64,000 bases of DNA. It comes from Pseudomonadota bacterium (GTDB lineage: Bacteria; Pseudomonadota; Gammaproteobacteria; Ga0077536). The position numbers were made by a program, and so were the translations under genes. Below, in pieces: positions 27,698 through 35,291 of the stretch. Location: positions 1-64,000 of the forward strand of contig JADJYF010000022.1 in assembly GCA_016719885.1 (NCBI GenBank), given 5' to 3'. Under the pieces are notes generated by a model. It was not told where the DNA came from and made no database searches. It worked only from the letters and a program-made list of their open reading frames with translations. Positions within the stretch are counted from its first letter, which is position 1, and each line of letters begins with the position of its first letter.

Positions 27698-30600
27698 ATG
27701 GTGAAAAAGCGTAGCGCCCCCAAGTTCGAAGCAGCTCGCAGCGAGCCTGGCGAGACCCTGTCGGCATGGCGGCCGCCGACCGCGGACGTGCCGCCCGCGC
27801 CGCACCGGACCGGCGCCGCGACTTTCGGCGGCGCATCCGAGTCGAGCGGCGCCCTCTCGCTCCATACCCCCAGCGCTTCGAATCCACCGCATGACGCCAG
27901 CGCGCCCCTGACACTGCGCTCGGCCGACCTGCCGGCGAGCTACAACGATCCCTTGTTGCCGTCCTATTGGCATCTCGGCGGCACGGGCGGCGCGACCAAG
28001 GGCATCAATGTCAGCGCGGTATGGAACGAGTTTCGCGGCACGGGCGTGCTGCTCGGCATCGTCGACAACGGCGTCGATTACCTGCACCCGGAGCTGGCCG
28101 CCCATTACGACACCACCCGCGACTACGACGCCGCCCAGGGTGACTTCGACGCCTATCCGACGCTCGCCGGCGACAACCACGGCACCGCCGTCGCCGGTAC
28201 GGCCGGCGCGCTGCTCGACAACGGCGTGGGCGGCGCGGGCGCCGCGCCCGGCGCGACGCTGGCGGGCTACCGCATCACTTTCGGCACCGGCACCGAGAGC
28301 CAGGTGGGCGACGTGTTCTCGCGTCTCGACCAACTGGATGTCGCCAACAACAGCTGGGGCTACTCGGGATTCCTCGGCGACAACTTCCTGTCCTCGGTAT
28401 TCGCACCCGCCGCCAATGGCCTGCTGCAGGCCCTGCACGGCGGCCGCCAGGGACTCGGCACCATCGTGGTGTTCGCGGCCGGCAACGAGGGCGCGAGCGG
28501 GCAGAACGTCAATTACCACAGCTTTCAGAATCACCGCGGCGTGGTCAGCGTCGCCGCGCTCGACAGCGCCGGCAACGTCGCGAGTTTCTCGACGCCGGGC
28601 GCGGCGCTGCTGGTGGCGGCGCCGGGCGTCAACATCCAGACCACCGACCGCGTCGGCGCGGCGGGTTACAACAGCACCAACGCCGTGACCTTGAGCGGCA
28701 CCTCGTTCGCCGCGCCGCTGGTCAGCGGCGTGGCGGCGCTGATGCTGGAAGCCAATCCCGCGCTCGGCTGGCGCGACGTGCAGGAGATCCTCGCCTCCAG
28801 CGCGGTGCTGAGCGGCGGCAGCGGCGCGTGGGATCTCAATGGCGCCAGCAACTGGAACGGCGGCGCCATGCATGTCGGTCACGCTTTCGGCTTCGGCCTG
28901 GTGGACGCCATGGCGGCGGTGCGCATGGCCGAGAGCTGGCGCGCGCAATCGACCTCCGCCAACGAACTGGTGACGGGCGCGACGCTGTTTCCCGGTGACG
29001 CGCTCGCCGATCTCGGCAGCCTGCAATACGGACTCACGCTTGGTGAAGGTCTGCGTATCGATCGCGTCGAGGTCGACATCGTCATCGAGCACGCCTCGAT
29101 AGGCGATCTCAGCATCACGCTCACCAGTCCGAGCGGCACCCAGAGCGTGCTGTTCGCCAATCCGCCCACCACCCAGGACAACATCGTCTTCACGTTCTCC
29201 ACCACCCACAGCTGGGGTGAGCTGTCGAACGGCAGCTGGACGGTGTCCATCAACGACACCCTGGCCGGCAATGCCGGCGTGGTGCACCAGGTCGGGGTCT
29301 ATGCCTTCGGCGATGCGGCTGTCGACGACACCTACGTCTATACCGGCGAATTCCATCGCTTCGCCGACCTCGACGCCAGCCGACTCGTGCTGACGGACGC
29401 CAATGGCGTCGACACCATCAATACCGCCGCCATCGCCGGCGACACCTCGATCGATCTGCGCGAAGGGCATGCCAGCAGCATCGATGCTCGCGTCGTCAAT
29501 CTCGCGGCCGGCACCGTCATCGAGAACGTCGACAGCGGTGACGGCAACGACGTCCTGCACGGCAATGGCGTCGCCAATTCGCTGCGCGGCTGGCGCGGCG
29601 ACGATCAGCTGTTCGGCGATGCCGGCAACGACACGCTCGACGGCGGCGCCGGCAACGATCGCCTGGACGGCGGCGCCGGCATCGACCTCATGCGCGGTGG
29701 CCAGGGCAACGATGTCTATGTCGCCGACGAGCTCGGCGACGCTGTCGAAGAAGCGCAGGATGCCGGCCTCGACACCGTCGAGACCGGTCTTGGCGTCTAC
29801 ACCTTGAATGCCAATGTCGAGAACCTGACCTACACCGGCGGCGCCACCCTCACCGCCACCGGCAATGCGCTGGCCAACCTCATGCTGGGCGGCGCCGGCA
29901 ATGACAACATCAGTGGCGCCGACGGCGCCGACACGCTGTTCGGCGGCGCCGGCAACGACATCTTGGATGGCGGCGCGGACATCGACTACGCCTGGTTCAG
30001 CTACCTGCTGGGCGATTACAGCATCGTGACCTTGGGCGGTGTCACGACCGTCACGCACCTGGTCGGCGCCGAGGGCGTCGACACCCTGACCCATTTCGAA
30101 TTCCTGCGTTTCTCCGACCAGTTGTTCTCGCTCACCAGCCTGCCGATAGACGGCGACGATGGCGACAATGTCCTGCTCGGCACCGCCAGCGACGACACCC
30201 TGCGCGGCTTCGGTGGCAACGATCGCCTGCGCGGACTGGGCGGCGCCGACGTGCTCGATGGCGGCCTCGGTAACGACACGGCGGACTATTCCGGCAGTGC
30301 GGGTGCCGTGAACGTCAATCTCGCGAGCGGCAGCGCCAGCGGCGGCGATGCCGCGGGCGACAGCTTCGTGTCGATCGAAAACCTTATCGGCTCGAGCGGC
30401 AACGACGTGCTCGGCGGCGATGGCGCCGCCAACCACGTGCAAGGCGGTGATGGCGACGATAGCCTGAGCGGTGGCGGCGGCGCCGACGTGCTGGCCGGCG
30501 AAGCGGGCGACGACACCTATGTCCTCGCCGATACCAGTGCCAACCTGGTGGAAGTGGCCGGCGGCGGCATCGACACCGTGCGCGTCAGCATGACGAACTA

Positions 30601-32821
30601 CACGCTGGCCGCGGAGTTCGAACGCCTGGTCTATACCGGCAGCGGCGCTTTCACCGGCGTCGGCAATGGCGCCAACAACGAAATCATCGGTGGCGACGCC
30701 GCCGACAGCCTCGACGGCGCGGGCGGCGATGACGTGCTGGACGGCGGCGTGGGCAATGACACCCTGCGTGGCGGCAGCGGCAACGACAGCTACCGCGTCG
30801 ACAGCAGTGGCGACGTGCTGGTGGAAACCTCCACCGGCGGCATCGACACCGTCGTCACCACGCTCGCCAGCTTCACGCTCGCGAATTACTTCGAGAACTT
30901 GCGCTACGCCGGCAGCGGCGGCTTCAGCGCCATCGGCAACACGCTCGCCAATGTGCTGGAGGGCGGCGTCGGCAACGATACGCTGGACGGCCGCGGCGGC
31001 GCCGACCAGATGAGCGGAGGGCAGGGCGACGATACCTACGTGGTCGACAACGTCGGCGACGTGGTCAGCGAAGCCGCGCTCGGCGGCACCGACACCGTGC
31101 GCACCAGTCTCACGCTCCATACGCTCGGCAGCGAAGTTGAAAACCTGGTTTATACCGGCACCAGCGCGTTCACCGGCACCGGCAATGGTGGCGCCAACCA
31201 ATTGAGCAGCGGCGCCGGGGCCGATGTGCTGGACGGCGGCCTCGGCGCCGATGTCATGAGCGCCGGCAGCGGCAGTGATACCTACGTGGTCGACAACGTC
31301 GGCGACGTGATCGTGGAAAGCGTGAGCGCCGGCACCGACACCGTGCGCGTGAGCCTCGCCGCTTACACGCTCGGCGCCAATCTCGAGAACCTGGTCAACA
31401 TCGCCGCCACCGGCATCAACGCCGTCGGTAATGCACTCAACAACACCCTGACCGGCGGTAACGGCGCCGACACCCTGTCGGGCCTGGCTGGCAACGACGT
31501 GTTGAATGGCAACGGCGGCGCCGATGTCTTGCAGGGCGGTGACGGCACCGACACCCTGAACGGCGGCAGCGGCGCCGATGACATGGCTGGCGGCGCGGGC
31601 AACGACACCTACACGGTCGACGATGCGGGCGACGTGGTCAGCGAAGCACTCAGCGCCGGTACCGACACCGTGCGCGTCGCGCTCGCGGCTTACACCATGT
31701 CCGCCAACCTCGAAACCATGACGGTGACTTTCGCCGGCGGCGCGCTGGTGTTCGGCAACGCGAGCGCCAACAGCATGACCGGCGGCAACGGCAACGATCA
31801 GCTGTCGGGCCTCGACGGTAACGACAGTCTCACCGGTGGCGCCGGCGACGACCTGCTGGTCGGCGGCAACGGCAACGATGCCTTGGTCGGCGGCGTGGGC
31901 ATCGATCGGCTCGAAGGCGGCGTCGGCAACGATACCTATACCGTCGACACCGACGGTGACCTGGTGGTGGAACTCGCCGGTAGCGGCACCGACGCCGTGC
32001 GCAGCGCCTTGGCCAGCTACACGCTGCCCGCCGACGTGGAGAACCTCACGCTGACGAGCACGCTGGGCGCGAGCGGCACCGGCAACGGCCTCGCCAACGC
32101 CCTGACCGGCGGCGCCGGTAACGACAGCCTTTTCGGTCTCGGCGGCAACGACACCTTGAACGGCGGTCTCGGCGTCGATCGCCTGGAGGGCGGCGGCGGC
32201 AACGATACCTACAGCATCGACACCCTCACCGACGTGTTGGTCGAGAGCGCGGGCGGCGGCACCGACACCGTGCGCACCACCAACCTCGCGGGCTTCACCC
32301 TCGACGCGGAGTTCGAGAACCTGACCAACCTGTCGGCCATCGCCTTCACCGGCACCGGCAACAATGTTGCCAACGTGCTCACCGGCGGCGGCGGCGGCGA
32401 CACCTTGTGGGGCCTGGCCGGCGATGACAGCTTGTCCGGCGGGCTGGGCAACGATGTCCTCATCGGTGGCGGCGGCCGCGACACCTTGACCGGCGGCGGC
32501 GGCGCGGACGTGTTTCGCTACACCGCGCTCGGCGATCTCGGCGCCACCAGCACGACCACCGACACGCTGCGCGACTTTCTGCATGCGCAGTTTGATGTCA
32601 TCGACCTGTCAGCCCTCGATGCCAACAGCCTGGTGGCGGGCGACCAGGCGTTTTCCTTCATAGGCACGGCGGCGTTCACATTGAACGCCGGAGAACTGCA
32701 TTACGCGGTGAGCGGCACCACGTCGTCGCTGAGCGGCGACGTCGATGGCAATGGCGTGGCGGACTTCGTGCTGCAGCTGACGTCGGTGACGACGCTGGTG
32801 GCGGGCGATTTCGTCGTGTGA
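27698..32821 (+). CDS. Giant subtilisin-like protease with P-domain, RTX array and serralysin-type C-terminus
   Basis: The 1,707 residues start with a poorly conserved 80-residue leader that is not a Sec signal. A peptidase S8 domain follows, with triad D123 (GIVDNGVDYLHPEL), H161 (DNHGTAVAGT) and S336 (LSGTSFAAPLVSG) and oxyanion N263. A P-domain (residues about 425-545: LRIDRVEVDIVIEHASIGDLSITLTSPSGT) is next, as in kexin/furin-type proteases. From about 600 to 1590 lie repeated units of RTX nonapeptides plus a DTYVVDNVGDVVSE/VENLVYTG linker of roughly 100 residues. The end (GADVFRYTALGDLGATSTTTDTLRDF...IDLSALDAN) matches the serralysin C-terminal domain that directs type I secretion. Calcium-dependent folding outside the cell is expected. 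No exporter is nearby. Confidence 0.93.
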   Translation: MVKKRSAPKFEAARSEPGETLSAWRPPTADVPPAPHRTGAATFGGASESSGALSLHTPSASNPPHDASAPLTLRSADLPASYNDPLLPSYWHLGGTGGATKGINVSAVWNEFRGTGVLLGIVDNGVDYLHPELAAHYDTTRDYDAAQGDFDAYPTLAGDNHGTAVAGTAGALLDNGVGGAGAAPGATLAGYRITFGTGTESQVGDVFSRLDQLDVANNSWGYSGFLGDNFLSSVFAPAANGLLQALHGGRQGLGTIVVFAAGNEGASGQNVNYHSFQNHRGVVSVAALDSAGNVASFSTPGAALLVAAPGVNIQTTDRVGAAGYNSTNAVTLSGTSFAAPLVSGVAALMLEANPALGWRDVQEILASSAVLSGGSGAWDLNGASNWNGGAMHVGHAFGFGLVDAMAAVRMAESWRAQSTSANELVTGATLFPGDALADLGSLQYGLTLGEGLRIDRVEVDIVIEHASIGDLSITLTSPSGTQSVLFANPPTTQDNIVFTFSTTHSWGELSNGSWTVSINDTLAGNAGVVHQVGVYAFGDAAVDDTYVYTGEFHRFADLDASRLVLTDANGVDTINTAAIAGDTSIDLREGHASSIDARVVNLAAGTVIENVDSGDGNDVLHGNGVANSLRGWRGDDQLFGDAGNDTLDGGAGNDRLDGGAGIDLMRGGQGNDVYVADELGDAVEEAQDAGLDTVETGLGVYTLNANVENLTYTGGATLTATGNALANLMLGGAGNDNISGADGADTLFGGAGNDILDGGADIDYAWFSYLLGDYSIVTLGGVTTVTHLVGAEGVDTLTHFEFLRFSDQLFSLTSLPIDGDDGDNVLLGTASDDTLRGFGGNDRLRGLGGADVLDGGLGNDTADYSGSAGAVNVNLASGSASGGDAAGDSFVSIENLIGSSGNDVLGGDGAANHVQGGDGDDSLSGGGGADVLAGEAGDDTYVLADTSANLVEVAGGGIDTVRVSMTNYTLAAEFERLVYTGSGAFTGVGNGANNEIIGGDAADSLDGAGGDDVLDGGVGNDTLRGGSGNDSYRVDSSGDVLVETSTGGIDTVVTTLASFTLANYFENLRYAGSGGFSAIGNTLANVLEGGVGNDTLDGRGGADQMSGGQGDDTYVVDNVGDVVSEAALGGTDTVRTSLTLHTLGSEVENLVYTGTSAFTGTGNGGANQLSSGAGADVLDGGLGADVMSAGSGSDTYVVDNVGDVIVESVSAGTDTVRVSLAAYTLGANLENLVNIAATGINAVGNALNNTLTGGNGADTLSGLAGNDVLNGNGGADVLQGGDGTDTLNGGSGADDMAGGAGNDTYTVDDAGDVVSEALSAGTDTVRVALAAYTMSANLETMTVTFAGGALVFGNASANSMTGGNGNDQLSGLDGNDSLTGGAGDDLLVGGNGNDALVGGVGIDRLEGGVGNDTYTVDTDGDLVVELAGSGTDAVRSALASYTLPADVENLTLTSTLGASGTGNGLANALTGGAGNDSLFGLGGNDTLNGGLGVDRLEGGGGNDTYSIDTLTDVLVESAGGGTDTVRTTNLAGFTLDAEFENLTNLSAIAFTGTGNNVANVLTGGGGGDTLWGLAGDDSLSGGLGNDVLIGGGGRDTLTGGGGADVFRYTALGDLGATSTTTDTLRDFLHAQFDVIDLSALDANSLVAGDQAFSFIGTAAFTLNAGELHYAVSGTTSSLSGDVDGNGVADFVLQLTSVTTLVAGDFVV

Positions 32822-32829
32822 GTGCGCCC

Positions 32830-32907
32830 TGTAGGTGCGAATTCATTCGGACATCCGAGACGCGCTCGCCTGCATGCATTTCAATGTCAGACTGAAGTCT
32901 GACCCAC
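32830..32907. repeat. Mixed REP pair: one family-A copy facing one family-B copy
   Basis: A plus family-A copy at 32830-32853 (one G-for-C change in its second arm) is followed by a minus family-B copy at 32885-32907. The pair lies between the convergent protease and cytochrome genes. Finding both families in one inverted unit suggests that a shared mechanism moves or maintains them. Confidence 0.88.
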
Positions 32908-32927
32908 GGGGAGATACCCCCCGCTCC

Positions 32928-33782
32928 TCAATACCGCGCATCCGGCGGCTTGCCGCCTTGCGGCCAGTCTTCGTTCTTGCGCGCGAAATCCGGACGCGGT
33001 TGCTTGATGACGTAGGCGGCGATGTCGAACGCGGCCTGGTCGTCGAGGCTGCCGCCTTGGCCCAAGGGCATGTTGGCCTTGATGAAGGCCGCCGCGGTGT
33101 TGAGTCGCGCCAGGCCGGCGCCGATGTTGAACGCCTTGTCGCCCCACAGCGGCGGCACGAATTCGGCGGTGCCGATGACGCCGCGACCGGCGCCGTTCTT
33201 GCCGTGACAGCTCACGCAGTGTTCGGCGTAGAGCGGCGCGCCGCGTTCGGCGCTCGCGGCCCGCGGCGCTTCGAAGCGCAGAAAGCCGCGACCCTTGACG
33301 CTCTCGCCGGTGGGCACTTCGCGCGACAGCCATTGCATGTAGGTCAGGATGGCGGTCATTTCCGGCGCATCGGCCGGCATGCGCTTGCCGTTCAGCGAGC
33401 GCTCGAAGCAGTCGTTGATGCGATCTTGCAAGGTGTTGACCTGCGCATTGCGTGCCCGGTATTCGGGGAACACACCCCAGATGCCGACCCACGGCGCGGC
33501 GGCCGGGGTGCGACCGCCATCGAGATGACAGTTGGTGCAGGTCAGCGCGTTGCCACTATAGGCCGCCGCGTATTTCGGCGCGTTGCTCAAGATGCGGCGG
33601 CCATGGGCAATGGCGGCGCCCACCGGGCCGTCGGGCAGGGGCGCGTCGTGCCAGCCGGGATAGTCGGTGGGCGGCTGGCTGAGCTTGTCGGCGGCGCTCG
33701 CGGCGCCGAACAGGGCGAGGCACAGCGGCAACGCCGCCAGCCACACAGCCATTGCGCCACGGCGCACGCCCAGCCTCGTCAT
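32928..33782 (-). CDS. tsdA: Dihaem c-type cytochrome, thiosulfate dehydrogenase-like
   Basis: This 284-residue exported cytochrome has a signal peptide (WLAALPLCLALFGAASA). The first haem site is CTNCH in NALTCTNCHLDGGRTPAAAPWVGIWGVFPEYR and the second is CVSCH in AEHCVSCHGKNGAGRG. Its NDCFERSLNGKRMPADAPEMTAILTYMQWLS segment matches TsdA enzymes, which oxidise thiosulfate to tetrathionate or reduce tetrathionate in the periplasm. The usual Cys ligand of the active-site haem cannot be confirmed by eye. ATG 33782 is chosen because it lies 10 bases after the stop of the upstream DsrE-like gene; a longer start would overlap that gene. The two form a minus-strand pair downstream of the methylamine operon. 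Confidence 0.75.
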   Translation of the reverse strand: MTRLGVRRGAMAVWLAALPLCLALFGAASAADKLSQPPTDYPGWHDAPLPDGPVGAAIAHGRRILSNAPKYAAAYSGNALTCTNCHLDGGRTPAAAPWVGIWGVFPEYRARNAQVNTLQDRINDCFERSLNGKRMPADAPEMTAILTYMQWLSREVPTGESVKGRGFLRFEAPRAASAERGAPLYAEHCVSCHGKNGAGRGVIGTAEFVPPLWGDKAFNIGAGLARLNTAAAFIKANMPLGQGGSLDDQAAFDIAAYVIKQPRPDFARKNEDWPQGGKPPDARY

Positions 33783-33792
33783 CGCGCCGCGC

Positions 33793-34470
33793 TCAACCCG
33801 CGAAGCAGTAGGTACAGCCGCGCGACTGCGCGCCATGCACCGCGATCACGCCCGAGGGTGCGACGAACACACCGGGCATGACCGCTGCCAACCACTCCTT
33901 CTTGATCGCTTCGGCGTCGCCATTGGTGCTCTTGGCGAAGGCCATGCTGTAGTGGTGGATGGCCATGCCGCAGGTCGCGACTTTCACGCCGCGCGCCATG
34001 AGCTTGTCGAGGCCGGCTTCCATGAGCGGCAGATCGCCCGCTTTCAGATTGGCGAAGGGATTGCGCGTGGCGGGCGCCTTGGTCTGCGGATCGTCGATCT
34101 TGAAGAACTCGCCGAACTTGTACTTAGCCCACACGCTGTCGCCGAGCGTGAGCGGGAACGCCGAGTGACGCAGCACGATCACCACGCCGAGTTCCGATTC
34201 TGGCACGCCGTAGGCCTGGGCGCCGGTCATGAGAAACACGTGCGACCACATCAAGGGCATGCCGTTGTGGTGCTGGGGCGCGTCGTAGACCTGGCGATGC
34301 TTGCCGGGGATGGTGTCGAGCCAGCGCTCGAAGTCGGTGCCGGTGGCGGCGGGCGCGTCGGCGGCCTGGGCGCCGGACACGCTCGTCGCGCTGCCGAGCG
34401 CGACAGCGGTGGCGGCGGCCACGCTGCCTAGGAAGCCGCGGCGTTGTTCGGAAGGAAGCTTGCTGGTCAT
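33793..34470 (-). CDS. Tat-exported DsrE-like protein
   Basis: The 225-residue protein begins with a twin-arginine signal (SEQRRGFLGSVAAATAVALGSA) and is cleaved near AQA-AD. The mature part has DsrE/F-like alpha-beta features: VYDAPQHHNGMPLMWSHVFLM, LGVVIVLRHSAFPLTLGD, and LDKLMARGVKVATCGMAIHHYSMAF, with a Cys where many DsrE-like proteins carry one. It ends CTYCFAG, a possible second thiol pair. Tat export implies folding, or cofactor loading, in the cytoplasm. With a TsdA-like cytochrome directly downstream, a periplasmic sulfur-compound role is inferred. Its start lies 113 bases after the end of the mgd operon. Confidence 0.72.
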   Translation of the reverse strand: MTSKLPSEQRRGFLGSVAAATAVALGSATSVSGAQAADAPAATGTDFERWLDTIPGKHRQVYDAPQHHNGMPLMWSHVFLMTGAQAYGVPESELGVVIVLRHSAFPLTLGDSVWAKYKFGEFFKIDDPQTKAPATRNPFANLKAGDLPLMEAGLDKLMARGVKVATCGMAIHHYSMAFAKSTNGDAEAIKKEWLAAVMPGVFVAPSGVIAVHGAQSRGCTYCFAG

Positions 34471-34583
34471 GGGATTCTCCTGAATGTAGTCACCGGCACC
34501 GCATCGCGAAGTCCATCGCGACGCGCGCCTATGCTACTTGCTGACGCAGGAAAAAACCCGACCTCGCGCAGTTTTTGCAGTCG

Positions 34584-35291
34584 TCAGTCGCGGCGCGACT
34601 GCGCGGCGCCGACCACGCCGCCGTCCAGCGACAGGGCAACGTCGGTGAGGACGTCCCAGCAATAGAGCGCGAGCGAGGTGTCGACGAACAAACGATAGCC
34701 GGGCGTGCCGGCCTCGCCGGCACGCAGCAGCACGGCACTCATCAGTGCCACCTGGGTCTGGGCAATGGCATCGTCACCGAACGACGCGCCGACGTCGACC
34801 GCGCACAGGCGCGCGAGCACTTCGAGCGCGCGCCGGCCATCGATGGCGATGCAGGCGAGGCCATGCTGGCGTGGCACGATGTAGGCGCCGGATGGGGCAT
34901 CGTGCTGCCAACGTGCGACCAGCGTGTCCGTCAGTCCGGCGCTGCCGTCGCCCTCGTCGAAGATCAGGAAATCCTGCGCGCCGAGCCGCGCAACCACCGC
35001 GCCGCTCGCGTCACGACACCAGCGATTGGGCGTGCCGGGCAGCATCACGCCCGCGCTGTGCAGCCAGTCGGTGGTGCCACGGCCCTTGAAGCCGATGCGT
35101 GGTCGATGGCTGAGGCAGCGCAGCCACGGGCCGTCGTCGTTGCGTGTCGCCGATGCGGGGTGGCCGTGCACGCGCGCGCACACCTGGTAGCCGTTGATGC
35201 TTTGCCACTCCGCCGCGAGCGGCGCCAGGCGTTCGTGCAAGGGCCCGCGTCGTGAGTGCAGGGCGGCTCGATGATCGAGGGGCGTGTTCAT
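34584..35291 (-). CDS. mgdD: N-methylglutamate dehydrogenase subunit D (sarcosine oxidase gamma-like)
   Basis: This 235-residue protein is the small gamma subunit of a heterotetrameric sarcosine-oxidase-type complex. It has the GcvT-like half-domain features of SoxG: TDWLHSAGVMLPGTPNRW, ARLGAQDFLIFDE, GLACIAIDGRRALEVLARLCAVDV and TPGYRLFVDTSLALYCWDVLTDVA. It starts by ATGA overlap with the alpha subunit and is the last gene of the operon. A far longer open frame upstream in the same phase is only the shadow of the alpha gene. The complex oxidises N-methylglutamate to glutamate with transfer of the C1 unit to tetrahydrofolate. Assignment as Mgd rather than sarcosine oxidase rests on the upstream gmaS and mgsABC genes. 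Confidence 0.82.
   Translation of the reverse strand: MNTPLDHRAALHSRRGPLHERLAPLAAEWQSINGYQVCARVHGHPASATRNDDGPWLRCLSHRPRIGFKGRGTTDWLHSAGVMLPGTPNRWCRDASGAVVARLGAQDFLIFDEGDGSAGLTDTLVARWQHDAPSGAYIVPRQHGLACIAIDGRRALEVLARLCAVDVGASFGDDAIAQTQVALMSAVLLRAGEAGTPGYRLFVDTSLALYCWDVLTDVALSLDGGVVGAAQSRRD

Noticed and set aside
27659..32584. A 1,641-codon open frame on the minus strand opposite the subtilase/RTX gene
   Set aside because: It is the mirror of the repetitive GGxGxDxL coding, with no homology of its own and valine/alanine periodicity that follows the RTX codons. The sense frame has a full catalytic triad.
34549..34584. Rho-independent terminator after mgdD (T-run GGTTTTTTCC on the minus strand)
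   Set aside because: A T-run exists, but no convincing GC-rich stem directly precedes it.
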